A model generated the notes under the pieces. The model had not been told where the DNA came from. It made no database searches and saw only the letters and a program-made list of their open reading frames with translations. A stretch of 36,649 bases of DNA, from NCBI RefSeq assembly GCF_040290245.1, contig NZ_PSMQ01000014.1, positions 1-36,649 on the forward strand. Direction: 5' to 3'. Numbering within the stretch: the first letter of the stretch is position 1; each line of letters begins with the position of its first letter. This DNA comes from Thermus_A sp040290245 (GTDB taxonomy: Bacteria; Deinococcota; Deinococci; Deinococcales; Thermaceae). Made by a program: the position numbers and the translations under genes. Of this stretch, positions 14,437-22,720 are shown piece by piece.

Positions 14437-16119
14437 GCGCCGGCCCAGGGCCTCCACCCGCTCCTCGATGACCTTTACCCCCCTTCGCCAGAAGTCCGGG
14501 CTCTCCAGGTCAAACCCGAACCGGGCCCCCAGCTCCTTAGCCGTGTACTGGCCCGAGGAGGCGAGGAGGTCCTCATACCTCTCCAAGAAACCCGCCTTCT
14601 CCTGCCGGTGGGTCTCGTAAAGCGCCAGGCCGAAAAGCAGGCCAAAGGCGTAAGGGTAGTTGTAAAAGTCGGACCCGTAGTAATGCCCCTTCACCGCCCA
14701 CATATAGGGGTGGCGGCTTTTCAGGGCCTCCCCGTAGGCCTCGTCCTGGGCCCGCACCATAAGTTCCTTGAACTCTCTTCCGGAAAGTTCCCGCCCCTTC
14801 CGGGCCTCAAACACCCAGGACTCAAAGAGGAAGCGGGAGTAGATGTCCACCACCACCTGGGCCGCCCCGGTAAGCCACCCGTCCAGGACAAGAAGGCCCT
14901 CCTCCGCCGGCAAAACCTCCAAGGCGGCCTCCACCACCACCGTCTCGTTCATGATGCTCGCCGTCTCGGCCAAGGTCATGGGGACCTTCCGGAGGCTTGG
15001 GGGGCGCCGGGCCAGGCAGAAGTTGTGGTAGGCGTGGCCCAGCTCATGGGCCAAGGTGGAGACCGCCTCAAAGCTCTCCTCAAAGTTGGTGAGGATGAGG
15101 CTCCTCTCCCCACCCGCCCCCATGCAGAAGGCCCCACCCACCTTGCCCTTCCGGGGGAGGACGTCGATCCAGCGCTCCCGGAAGGCCCGCTCCGCCAAGG
15201 CGGCGTCCGCCGGGGAAAAGCGGGCCAGGTGCTCCACGATAAACCGCATGCCCTCCTCGTAGCTCCACCGCCGCCCCTCGCCCAAAGGCGCGAAGAGGTC
15301 CCACCAGTCCAGAACAGGCTTCCCAAGCGCCTTAGCCTTGAGGTCAAAGTAGCGGCGGAAAAGGGGTAAGGCCTCCCGCATGGCGGTAAGGAGGGCCTCC
15401 AGCATGGGCCGGGTGATGCGGTTTTTGTGCAGGGTGGGCTCGAGGTCGTCTGGATACCCCCGCTTGCGGTTTAAAAGCGCCGCCTCCCCCTTGACCCCGT
15501 TTAAGGCGAAGGCCAAGGGGAGCTCGTTCTTCTCCCAGGCGCTAAGCTCGGCCTCGTAGGCCGCCTTCCGCACGGATTCGTCCTTGTGGAAGGCCAGGTT
15601 GCGCACAAAGGAGATGGGCTTTTCCTCCCCGTTTAAAGGGGCGGTGATCTGGCTGGTCAGGCTCTGGTGGAGCTTGGCCCAGGCCTTCCGGGCCAAAAGG
15701 CTCATCTCCGCGGCCAAAACCTCCTCGGGCAAGGACATCTGGTGCGCCCGCTCCAGCCTGGCCTCCTCCACCAGGATCCGGTAAGCCCCCGCCTCCGAAG
15801 GGTCCTTTTCGGCCAGGTAGCGGACGAGCAAGGGCCTTAGGCGTTGGAAGTTGAGAAGCCTGCTTTCGAACTCGGAAAGGCGCTTCAGGGCCTCCTCGTC
15901 CAAGGTGTTTTGCGCATAGCGGGCGTAGACGTAAGCGGACAGGGGGGCCAGGGCCTCGAGGTAGGCATCCAAAGCGGAAAGGGCCTCGGACAAAGGGGCC
16001 TGCCCCTCCAGCTTTTCACGAAGGGCCTGCAACCGGGCCTCCAGCCCCGCCAGATCCTGCTCAAACCTTTCGCCAAAACCAGGGTAGAGGGCCTCGAGGT
16101 TCCAGGTGAGCTCGGCCAT
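14425..16119 (-). CDS. pepF: M3-family oligoendopeptidase F-like metallopeptidase
   Basis: The 564-residue protein is an M3 (thimet/oligopeptidase F) zinc peptidase. The catalytic motif H358-E-L-G-H362 sits in T-L-A-H-E-L-G-H-A-Y-H, with a downstream E-T-A-S-I-M-N-E motif giving the third zinc ligand, and a C-terminal Y-P-Y-A-F-G. It is an all-helical cytoplasmic enzyme, with no signal peptide, that trims short peptides. ATG 16119 (M-A-E-L-T-W) is chosen because TATAGT ends 6 nt upstream; a longer in-frame form from 16170 would read through the promoter and the palindrome. It diverges from the thioesterase gene. Confidence 0.95.
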   Translation of the reverse strand: MAELTWNLEALYPGFGERFEQDLAGLEARLQALREKLEGQAPLSEALSALDAYLEALAPLSAYVYARYAQNTLDEEALKRLSEFESRLLNFQRLRPLLVRYLAEKDPSEAGAYRILVEEARLERAHQMSLPEEVLAAEMSLLARKAWAKLHQSLTSQITAPLNGEEKPISFVRNLAFHKDESVRKAAYEAELSAWEKNELPLAFALNGVKGEAALLNRKRGYPDDLEPTLHKNRITRPMLEALLTAMREALPLFRRYFDLKAKALGKPVLDWWDLFAPLGEGRRWSYEEGMRFIVEHLARFSPADAALAERAFRERWIDVLPRKGKVGGAFCMGAGGERSLILTNFEESFEAVSTLAHELGHAYHNFCLARRPPSLRKVPMTLAETASIMNETVVVEAALEVLPAEEGLLVLDGWLTGAAQVVVDIYSRFLFESWVFEARKGRELSGREFKELMVRAQDEAYGEALKSRHPYMWAVKGHYYGSDFYNYPYAFGLLFGLALYETHRQEKAGFLERYEDLLASSGQYTAKELGARFGFDLESPDFWRRGVKVIEERVEALGRRLNG

Positions 16120-16125
16120 GCCCCC

Positions 16126-16131
16126 ACTATA
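16126..16131 (-). promoter_or_regulatory. -10 box for leaderless pepF
   Basis: TATAGT on the minus strand ends 6 nt before ATG 16119. A TTGACA (minus, 16158-16153) lies 21 nt upstream, longer than the usual spacer, and coincides with the -35 of the divergent gene. Confidence 0.65.
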
Positions 16132-16132
16132 C

Positions 16133-16148
16133 CTGACCCGCGGGTCAG
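16133..16148. promoter_or_regulatory. 16-bp perfect palindrome, operator candidate
   Basis: CTGACCCGCGGGTCAG is a perfect palindrome between the divergent pepF and thioesterase promoters. It fills the pepF spacer and ends 3 nt before the thioesterase -35. Symmetry and position fit a dimeric repressor such as a TetR-type protein; the regulator is not known. Confidence 0.6.
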
Positions 16149-16151
16149 CGC

Positions 16152-16180
16152 TTGTCAACCGGGCCCCCAAGGCGTACCAT
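16152..16180 (+). promoter_or_regulatory. Promoter of thioesterase gene (leaderless)
   Basis: TTGTCA (16152-16157), a 17-nt spacer and TACCAT (16175-16180) predict a start at 16187, one base before ATG 16188. Confidence 0.75.
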
Positions 16181-16187
16181 GCCCCCC

Positions 16188-16592
16188 ATGGAGGGCTTTC
16201 CCGTCCGCGTCCCCATCCAGGTCCGCTTTGCCGACATCGATGCCCTGGGCCATGTGAACAACGCCGCTTACTTAAGCTATCTGGAGCTTGCCCGCATCGC
16301 CTACTTTCACCGGATCTTACCGGGCTGGCTCTCCGAGGGCCACTTCGTCCTGGCCCGGGTGGAGGTGGACTACAGAAAACCCCTTTTTCTAGAGGACCGG
16401 GTGGAGGTGCTCGCCCGCACGGTGCGGATTGGGCGCTCGAGCTTCACCATGGAGTACCGGGTGCTTAAAAACGGGGAGGAGGCCGCCCGGGCCCTCTCGG
16501 TCCAGGTCTACTTAGAAAACGGGCGACCCACCCCCCTCCCAAAGGATCTCCGGCAGGCCATCCAAAGCCTGGAAGGGCACACTTTGGCCTAG
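16188..16592 (+). CDS. Hotdog-fold acyl-CoA thioesterase (4HBT family)
   Basis: The 134-residue protein is a 4-hydroxybenzoyl-CoA thioesterase-type hotdog enzyme: V-R-F-A-D16-I-D-A-L-G-H22-V-N-N-A-A-Y contains the catalytic Asp and the family HVNNAxY motif, followed by the central helix Y-L-E-L-A-R. It hydrolyses acyl-CoA or acyl-ACP thioesters; chain preference is unknown. ATG 16188 is used rather than ATG 16179, which lies inside the -10 box. A palindromic operator candidate sits just upstream. Confidence 0.88.
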   Translation: MEGFPVRVPIQVRFADIDALGHVNNAAYLSYLELARIAYFHRILPGWLSEGHFVLARVEVDYRKPLFLEDRVEVLARTVRIGRSSFTMEYRVLKNGEEAARALSVQVYLENGRPTPLPKDLRQAIQSLEGHTLA

Positions 16593-16605
16593 GGGGGAGC
16601 CGGGG

Positions 16606-17565
16606 TCACCCCAAACGGAAGGGTGTCCTGAGCCCCGCCAGGGCAATGGCCCTGGCCTCCTCCGGGGCGAAGGAGAGGGCCAAAACCCCCCGGTAGGCCC
16701 TCTGGGCCCTGTCCCTTTGGCCGAAATGGTCCAGAAGCTGGCCAAACCGGGCCAGGAAGTAGCCGGGAAGGTAGGGGGGCGTCTGGAAATCCATGCGGAA
16801 GACCTCCTCAAAGACCTCCAACGCCTCCTCGGGTTGGCCCGCGGCCAGGTAGATCTGGCCGGCAAGGAACAGGGCCTCCGGAGTGGCGATCTGGAAAAGC
16901 CCCTCGAGGAGAGCCCCCCAGTCGTCCTCCTCCCGGAGGAGCCAGGCCCGGTCCAAAAGGGCCCTCTGCCGCTCGGCCTCCGTGGGGGGGTGGTCCTGGG
17001 GCCTGGCCTCGGGGAAGGCGGGAAGGAGATAGGGGTAGTCCAGGACCTCCACCAAGACCAAGGCCCGCCTCCTTTCCCCTTGAAGCCTTAGGGCGGCCTC
17101 CTCCATCCGCCTTTTCCTGTGCCCGGTGGCGGGCCCCTCTCCAAAGGCCTGGGCCAGGGCCTCGAGGTGGGCCCTTAGGCCCCTTACGAAGCCCTCCTCC
17201 CCCAGCCGGCCTGGGGTAAGGGGAGTGGAAAGGAGGTGGTTTAGCCCCCTCTCCCACTCCGAAAGCTGGGCCAGGTACGCCTCCCCCTGGGGGAAGGCCT
17301 TTAGGGCTTCCCGAAACGCCTCGGCCTCCTCCTTACCCCGAAGCCCCACCGCCTCCACGGGCACCTTATGGGCCTCGGCCCAGGCCAAGAGGGCCCAGAG
17401 GGCAGGCTCCTCCTCGAGGGTGGGCAGAAGCGGCCAGGAGGCGAGCAGAATCACCTCGGGCCGAACCCCCTTGGCCACCTCCAAAAGGGTGACCGCATTG
17501 TAGCGTGGGTGGAGGAGATGGAGGGGACCTAGGGTGGGAAGCATCCTTAAGACCATCAGCACCAT
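16606..17565 (-). CDS. Unknown protein with TPR-like C-terminal half
   Basis: I do not firmly recognise this 319-residue protein. The N-terminal 50 residues (L-G-P-L-H-L-L-H-P-R-Y-N-A, then V-R-P-E-V-I-L-L-A) faintly resemble the start of TraB/ChaN-type domains, where a histidine motif is followed by a K/R-P-D/E-x-V-x-L-E strand, but the acidic residue at the strand end is replaced. The C-terminal third has TPR-like helical pairs (A-G-Q-I-Y-L-A-A-G-Q-P-E-E-A-L-E-V-F-E-E-V). There is no signal peptide or membrane segment. ATG 17565 is preferred because GGAGGT lies 5 nt upstream; ATG 17556 and 17544 are alternatives. Its 5' end overlaps that of the divergent MFS gene. Confidence 0.7.
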   Translation of the reverse strand: MVLMVLRMLPTLGPLHLLHPRYNAVTLLEVAKGVRPEVILLASWPLLPTLEEEPALWALLAWAEAHKVPVEAVGLRGKEEAEAFREALKAFPQGEAYLAQLSEWERGLNHLLSTPLTPGRLGEEGFVRGLRAHLEALAQAFGEGPATGHRKRRMEEAALRLQGERRRALVLVEVLDYPYLLPAFPEARPQDHPPTEAERQRALLDRAWLLREEDDWGALLEGLFQIATPEALFLAGQIYLAAGQPEEALEVFEEVFRMDFQTPPYLPGYFLARFGQLLDHFGQRDRAQRAYRGVLALSFAPEEARAIALAGLRTPFRLG

Positions 17566-18745
17566 CTTAGACCTCCGGGAGCGGAACTACCGCCTGGGGG
17601 TGGTGAACGGCTGGCTCGTCTTCCTCGGGGACGCGTTTTTAAATGCGAACATCGTCCTTGCAGGCTTTGCGGCCCGGCTTGGAGCCCCCGGGCCCCTCAT
17701 CGGCCTGCTGCCCGCCCTCCTTCAGGCCGGAGGGCTGGTCCCGCAGGCCTTCCTGGCCCCCTATGTGGCCCGCCTTCCCCGGAAGATCGTCCTCTACCAA
17801 CGGGTGGCCCTTTTGCGGCTTTCCGGCATCGTTCTCATGGCGCTCTCCGCCTTTTTCCTCGGCCCCTGGCCCTCCTTGCTCCTCGGGGGCTTTCTTTTGG
17901 GGCTCGGCCTAAACGCCCTCTTCACCGGGGTCTCCAGCCTTCCCTTCTGGGAAACCGTCGCCAAGGTCATCCCCCAGGAGAAACGGGCCGCCTTCTTCAG
18001 CGCCCGCAACCTGGTGGGAGGGCTTCTGGCCTTTTCGGCCGGGTTTCTCGTCCAGGCCCTTTTGGGCCTCCCCCTCCCTTTCCCCCTGCCGTACGCCCTT
18101 CTTTTCGCCTTGGCCGCGCTTTCCTTCGGCCTGGGCTGGTACCTCTTCGGCCTCACCGATGAACCCGAGGAACCGGGCCGCACCGAGCGGATCGATCTCA
18201 GGAACCCTCTTTTGGATCCCCATTTCCGCCGCTTCCTTCGCGTGCGCCTCCTTCTCGCCCTGGGAGGGATGGCCGAGCCCTTCTACGCCGCCTATGCGGT
18301 GCGGGTCCTCCAACAGGAAAGGGCGCTCGGGCTTTACCTGGCCCTTTACGCCCTCTCCATGACCCTTTCCAACCTCCTCTGGGCCCGGCTCGCGGAGCAG
18401 AGCTCCCGGCCGGTGGTTCTGGCCGGGGCCGGGCTTGGGGTTCTGGCCCTCCTCCTCGCCCCCCTTCTGCCCCCAGGGTTGTTCGGCCTGGTCTTCCTCC
18501 TTCAGGGGGCTTACCTGGCTGCCTTAGGCCTGGGGACCACCACCTATCTTCTAAACCTGGCCAAAAAAGAAGACCGGAGCGCCTACATCGGCCTCGCCAA
18601 CACCCTTGTGGGGGGCTTTTCCTTCTCCCCTGTTTTAGGCGGGGCTCTAGCCGACAGACTGGGGTTCGCTGGCCTCTTCCTCCTGGCCGCGCTCTTTTAC
18701 GGCCTAGGGCTATACGCGGCCAGGAAGCTTCCCGAAAACGGCTAG
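17534..18745 (+). CDS. Major facilitator superfamily transporter
   Basis: This 403-residue polytopic protein has about twelve predicted helices in two halves, joined by a charged linker near 210-230 (E-P-E-E-P-G-R-T-E-R-I-D). The second half opens with F-R-R-F-L-R-V-R-L-L-L-A-L-G-G. A motif-A-like loop (R-L-P-R-K-I-V-L-Y) follows helix 2. The substrate is unknown. No ATG is available. GTG 17534, with GGAGGGG 7 nt upstream, is the best start, and it makes the first 32 nt overlap the opposite-strand gene. The stop lies 2 nt before the thrS -10 box. Confidence 0.83.
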   Translation: MGSILKTISTILDLRERNYRLGVVNGWLVFLGDAFLNANIVLAGFAARLGAPGPLIGLLPALLQAGGLVPQAFLAPYVARLPRKIVLYQRVALLRLSGIVLMALSAFFLGPWPSLLLGGFLLGLGLNALFTGVSSLPFWETVAKVIPQEKRAAFFSARNLVGGLLAFSAGFLVQALLGLPLPFPLPYALLFALAALSFGLGWYLFGLTDEPEEPGRTERIDLRNPLLDPHFRRFLRVRLLLALGGMAEPFYAAYAVRVLQQERALGLYLALYALSMTLSNLLWARLAEQSSRPVVLAGAGLGVLALLLAPLLPPGLFGLVFLLQGAYLAALGLGTTTYLLNLAKKEDRSAYIGLANTLVGGFSFSPVLGGALADRLGFAGLFLLAALFYGLGLYAARKLPENG

Positions 18746-18747
18746 GG

Positions 18748-18753
18748 TATGAT
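18748..18753 (+). promoter_or_regulatory. -10 box for leaderless thrS
   Basis: TATGAT ends 7 nt before ATG 18761. Two upstream in-frame ATGs (18749, 18752) lie inside this box and so would not be in the mRNA made from it. No T-box leader is present. Confidence 0.6.
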
Positions 18754-18760
18754 GGAGCGC

Positions 18761-20743
18761 ATGACGGTCTATCTGCCCGACGGAAAAGCCCTGGACCTTC
18801 CCGAAGGCGCCACCGCCTGGAACGTGGCGAAGGCGGTGGGGCCGGGCCTGGCCCGGGCCGCCGTGGGGGCTTTGGTGGACGGGGAGGTCTACGATCTCTT
18901 CCAGCCCCTGCCGGAGGGTGCGCAGGTGCGGATCCTTACGGAGAAGGATCCCGAGTACCAGCGGCTTTTCCGCCACACCCTGGCCCACGTCCTCGCCCAG
19001 GCGGTGAAGGAGTACTTCCGGGAAAAGGGGTACGACCCGGAAAGCGTAAAGCTCGGGATCGGGCCGGTGATCGAACACGGATTTTACTACGACATAGACG
19101 CCCCCGAGCCCATCTCCGATGAGGATCTTCCGGCCATAGAGGCCAGAATGCGGGAGATCCTGAAGCGGGACCTCCCCTTAAGGCGTTTCGTCCTTTCCCG
19201 CGAGGAGGCCCTGGCCCGTTACCAGGGGAAAGACCCCTACAAGACCGAGCTCATCCAGGAGATCCCGGAAGGGGAAGAGATCAGCTTTTACCAGCAGGGG
19301 GATGAGGCCTACGGCTTTACCGACCTCTGCCGCGGACCCCATGTCCCCTCCACCGGCCGCATCCCTCCCCACTTCAAGCTCACCCACGTGGCCGGGGCCT
19401 ACTGGCGGGGGGATGAGAACCGACCCATGCTCCAGAGGGTCTATGGGGTGGCCTTCCGCACGGAAGAGGAGCTTAAGGAGCATCTTTGGCGCCTCGAGGA
19501 GGCTAAAAAACGCGACCACCGCCGGCTCGGAAAGGAGCTGGAGCTCTTCCTGATAGACCCCATGGTGGGAAAGGGCCTGGTCCTTTGGCTTCCCAAGGGG
19601 AACATCCTCCGCGAGGAGCTCATCCAGTTCATGCGCCAGGAGCAGATCCGGCGCGGCTACCAGCTCGTCACCACCCCGCACATCGGGAGCCTGGAGCTTT
19701 ACAAGACCTCGGGCCACTACCCTTACTACGCGGAAAGCCAGTTTCCCCCCATCCGCTTCCAGGAACGGGGCGAGGAGGAGGAATACCTCCTCAAGCCCAT
19801 GAACTGCCCCCACCACATCCGCATCTACGCCCACCGGAAACGCTCCTACCGGGAACTCCCCTTAAGGCTTGCGGAGTTCGGCACCGTCTACCGCTACGAG
19901 AAGGCGGGGGAGCTTCTCGGCCTCACCCGGGTGCGGGGGTTTACCCAGGACGACGCCCACATCTTCTGCACCCCCGAGGAGGTGAAGGGGGAGTTTCTGG
20001 GCGTGTTGGACCTGGTCCTCCACGTCTTCCACACCCTGGGCCTAAAGGACTACCGGGCCCGGATTGGGGTGCGGGAGCCCGGAAGCAGCAAGTACGTGGG
20101 AGACGAGGCCAAATGGGCCCTGGCCGAACGGCAGATCGAGGAGGCGGCCAAGGAGGCGGGGCTTTCCTACACCGTGGAGCCGGGGGATGCGGCCTTTTAC
20201 GGTCCCAAGCTGGACTTCGTGGTGAAGGACGCCCTGGGCCGGGAGTGGCAGCTGGGGACCATCCAGGTGGACTACAACCTCCCCGAGCGCTTTGGCCTCA
20301 CCTATGTGGGCAAGGACGGGGGGGAGCACCGGCCGGTCATGATCCACCGGGCCCCCTTCGGCTCCCTCGAGCGCTTCATCGGCATCCTCCTCGAGCACTT
20401 CGCCGGGGACTTTCCCCTATGGCTTTCCCCGGTGCAGGCGGTGGTCGTGCCCGTTTCCGAAAAGCAGGGAGACTACGCCAGGGAGGTCCTATCCAGGCTC
20501 AAAGAGGCCGGCCTTCGCGCCGAGGCGGATCTGAGGCCGGAGAGGATGCAGGCCCGGATCCGGGATGCGGAGCTTCAGAAGATCCCCTACATTCTGGTGG
20601 TGGGGGATGAGGAGCAAAAGACCCAGGCGGTGAGCGTCCGCAGGCGGCACAAGGGCAACCTGGGGAGCATGCCGCTGGCCGCCTTCCTCGAGGGGGCCCT
20701 CCGGGAGGTGCGGGAGAAGCGGCTGGATACGGTCTTCGGATGA
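18761..20743 (+). CDS. thrS: Threonyl-tRNA synthetase
   Basis: The 660-residue enzyme attaches threonine to tRNA-Thr. Domains in order: TGS (about 1-60, V-Y-L-P-D-G-K-A-L-D-L-P-E-G), the editing domain with H-T-L-A-H-V-L-A-Q and C-R-G-P-H-V-P-S-T-G, the class II catalytic core with the zinc ligand C349 in M-N-C-P-H-H, the R-V-R-G-F-T-Q-D-D-A-H-I-F motif and V-M-I-H-R-A-P-F-G-S-L-E-R, and the C-terminal anticodon-binding domain (about 555-660). The length is standard. ATG 18761 is chosen from the -10 position. The stop overlaps the next gene's start (ATGA). Confidence 0.97.
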   Translation: MTVYLPDGKALDLPEGATAWNVAKAVGPGLARAAVGALVDGEVYDLFQPLPEGAQVRILTEKDPEYQRLFRHTLAHVLAQAVKEYFREKGYDPESVKLGIGPVIEHGFYYDIDAPEPISDEDLPAIEARMREILKRDLPLRRFVLSREEALARYQGKDPYKTELIQEIPEGEEISFYQQGDEAYGFTDLCRGPHVPSTGRIPPHFKLTHVAGAYWRGDENRPMLQRVYGVAFRTEEELKEHLWRLEEAKKRDHRRLGKELELFLIDPMVGKGLVLWLPKGNILREELIQFMRQEQIRRGYQLVTTPHIGSLELYKTSGHYPYYAESQFPPIRFQERGEEEEYLLKPMNCPHHIRIYAHRKRSYRELPLRLAEFGTVYRYEKAGELLGLTRVRGFTQDDAHIFCTPEEVKGEFLGVLDLVLHVFHTLGLKDYRARIGVREPGSSKYVGDEAKWALAERQIEEAAKEAGLSYTVEPGDAAFYGPKLDFVVKDALGREWQLGTIQVDYNLPERFGLTYVGKDGGEHRPVMIHRAPFGSLERFIGILLEHFAGDFPLWLSPVQAVVVPVSEKQGDYAREVLSRLKEAGLRAEADLRPERMQARIRDAELQKIPYILVVGDEEQKTQAVSVRRRHKGNLGSMPLAAFLEGALREVREKRLDTVFG

Positions 20744-21486
20744 GGGCGCGATCCACCTTGTTCACGCTCTACATGGAATACGTCTTCCCAAATCGGAAGG
20801 CGCGGGTCAAGGACCTGGTGCGCTGGATGCGACTGCTGGGCTTTTCCGAACCTGCGGTGCGGGCAGCCCTTTCCCGAAGCGCAAAACGGGGCTGGGTGAT
20901 CCCGGAAAGGAAGGGTAGGGAGGCCCTCTACCAGCTCTCCGACCGGGTCTTTTGGCAGATCAAGGCGGTGCGGAAAAGGCTTTACGAGCATACGCCCTCC
21001 TTTTCGGGCCGGTTCAGCCTTCTTCTGGTGCAAAACCTGGGCCGGAAGGCGCGGGACCGCTTTAAGGCCGAGCTCGCCCTCCTGGGGTATGGAAGCCTCC
21101 TGCCTGGGGTGTTCATAAGCCCCAATGGGGAGGAGGAACTGGTGAAGGAACTCCTTTCCTTTTACGGCCAGGAAGGGTTTCTTCTCCGGGCCGAGGGGTC
21201 GTTGGAGGAGGCCAGGGCCCTGGTCAGAAGGGTCTTCCCTCTCCAGGAAGCCCAGGCACATTACCAGGAACTTTTGCGAAGATCTTGGCAAGCGAAGGAC
21301 CCCGAGGAGGCCTTCCGTCGTCTTACTGAGCTTGTCCACGAGGCGCGTAAGCTTCTCTTCCTGGATCCCGGCCTTCCCCCGGCGCTTGCCCCCGAGGGGT
21401 ACCTGGGCCCCTTGGCCCGGGAACGGTTCTTGCAAAGAAGGGCCGAGCTTTGCGCCATGGCCAGACCCGTCTTCAGCCCGGATTGA
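20740..21486 (+). CDS. PaaX-like transcriptional regulator
   Basis: The 248-residue protein matches the PaaX family: an N-terminal winged helix (R-A-R-S-T-L-F-T-L-Y-x-E-Y-V, then F-S-E-P-A-V-R-A-A-L-S-R-S-A-K-R-G-W), a central domain (F-S-L-L-L-V-Q-N) and a C-terminal PaaX domain. In E. coli PaaX represses phenylacetate genes and responds to phenylacetyl-CoA. No phenylacetate genes are nearby; the gene is coupled to thrS by a 4-nt ATGA overlap and followed by solute-binding protein genes. Its targets are therefore unknown, and the phenylacetate role should not be assumed. Confidence 0.85.
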   Translation: MRARSTLFTLYMEYVFPNRKARVKDLVRWMRLLGFSEPAVRAALSRSAKRGWVIPERKGREALYQLSDRVFWQIKAVRKRLYEHTPSFSGRFSLLLVQNLGRKARDRFKAELALLGYGSLLPGVFISPNGEEELVKELLSFYGQEGFLLRAEGSLEEARALVRRVFPLQEAQAHYQELLRRSWQAKDPEEAFRRLTELVHEARKLLFLDPGLPPALAPEGYLGPLARERFLQRRAELCAMARPVFSPD

Positions 21487-21520
21487 GCCCTGTTTCATCC
21501 CCCCCTCACCCCCCGCCTGG

Positions 21521-21526
21521 TATGGT
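21521..21526 (+). promoter_or_regulatory. -10 box for first solute-binding protein gene
   Basis: TATGGT ends 7 nt before ATG 21534. GGAAAGG between them could also serve as a ribosome site in a longer read-through transcript. Confidence 0.5.
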
Positions 21527-21533
21527 GGAAAGG

Positions 21534-22715
21534 ATGCGGTGGGTTTTGCTTTTCCTTTTCCCCCCGGCCTTGGCCCAGGTGAGCATCCCCTTCTGGCACA
21601 CCGCCGGCCCCCCGGGCCAGGCCCCTTTGGAGGAGGCCATCCAGGCCTTCAACCAGTCCCAGAGGAGGTACCGCCTGGAAGCCCGGTATGCCGGGGAGTA
21701 CCGGGAGGCAGGGGTAAAACTCCTGGCCGCTTTGCGCTCCGGTGGAGCCCCGGTCCTTTTCCAGGCGGAGCTTTCCTTCCTCCCCCGGCTGGCCCAGGAG
21801 GGGTTGGCCCTGCCTTTGGATGGGGAGCTGGGAACCCCTCCAGACGACCTCTACCCGGAAGCCCTTAAAAGCGGGCAGGTCAAAGGAAGGACCTATGGCC
21901 TTCCCATAGGGCTTTCTCTTCCCGTCCTTTACTACAACCTAGACGCATTCCGCGCCAAGGGGCTGAAACCCCCCTCCACATGGGACGAGGTGGAAAAGGC
22001 CGCAGGCGCCTTAAAAAGCCGCACCGCCCGGGGCCTGGTCCTCTCCACGGACATCTGGAGCTTCAACGCCCTGGTGATGAGCCTAGGGGGAAGCCTGGTC
22101 AGGGACGGCCGGCCCACCTTTACCTCCCCCGAGGCGGTGGAGGCTCTAGAACGGCTTTACCGTATGGTCCAGCGCCAGGATGCCCTCGCCCGCAACCTGG
22201 CCGAGGCCCAGTTCGCCGCGGCGGACTTCCTTCGGACCAAGGCCTTCATGGGGCTCGCCCCCACCACCGCCTTGCCCGTGGTCCTTTACCACACCAGCCT
22301 TCCCTTCCAGGTGGGGTATGCCCCCCTTCCCCGTACGCCCAAGGGGTCGGTGCCGCTTTCCGGGGCGGCCTTGGTGGTCCTGAAAGGGGCCAGCCCAGAG
22401 CAGGTCAAGGGGGCGGTGGCCTTCTGGCGCTTCTTCACCGAGGCAAAGTGGATGGCCCGCTGGGTGGAGACGACCCACTACGTCCCCTTCCGAAAAAGCG
22501 CCGAAGCCGAGCTTAGGGACTTCTTAAAGGACCCCATGCGCAAGGCGGTCTTCGCCCAGATGGAGGTGGCCCGCCCCTGGAACCAGGACCCGGAGATGGT
22601 CCTCTGGTACAGCTACCTCGAGGAAGCCCTGGAAAAAAGCCTGAAGCAGGGGGTGCCGCCTTTGAAAGCCCTGGAGGAGGCGCAGAAGCGGGCCCTGGCG
22701 GTGGAGACCCGATAA
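21534..22715 (+). CDS. ABC transporter solute-binding protein, family 1 (UgpB-like), copy 1
   Basis: The 393-residue protein is an extracellular family-1 binding protein with a signal peptide cleaved after L-A-Q (residue ~15). The mature start V-S-I-P-F-W-H-T and later P-V-L-F-Q-A-E-L-S, G-L-P-I-G-L-S-L-P-V-L-Y-Y-N and T-T-H-Y-V-P-F-R-K-S are typical of UgpB/sugar-binding relatives. It would deliver a sugar or glycerophospho-type ligand to an ABC importer. ATG 21534 gives the signal peptide directly; a longer in-frame form reaching back into the paaX-like gene would bury it. The next gene is a clear paralogue. No permease or ATPase is nearby. Confidence 0.9.
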   Translation: MRWVLLFLFPPALAQVSIPFWHTAGPPGQAPLEEAIQAFNQSQRRYRLEARYAGEYREAGVKLLAALRSGGAPVLFQAELSFLPRLAQEGLALPLDGELGTPPDDLYPEALKSGQVKGRTYGLPIGLSLPVLYYNLDAFRAKGLKPPSTWDEVEKAAGALKSRTARGLVLSTDIWSFNALVMSLGGSLVRDGRPTFTSPEAVEALERLYRMVQRQDALARNLAEAQFAAADFLRTKAFMGLAPTTALPVVLYHTSLPFQVGYAPLPRTPKGSVPLSGAALVVLKGASPEQVKGAVAFWRFFTEAKWMARWVETTHYVPFRKSAEAELRDFLKDPMRKAVFAQMEVARPWNQDPEMVLWYSYLEEALEKSLKQGVPPLKALEEAQKRALAVETR

Positions 22716-22720
22716 CCCCC

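Noticed and set aside
18745..18761. T-box riboswitch expected before an aminoacyl-tRNA synthetase
   Set aside because: Only 15 bp separate thrS from the upstream gene, with a -10 box in between; there is no leader.
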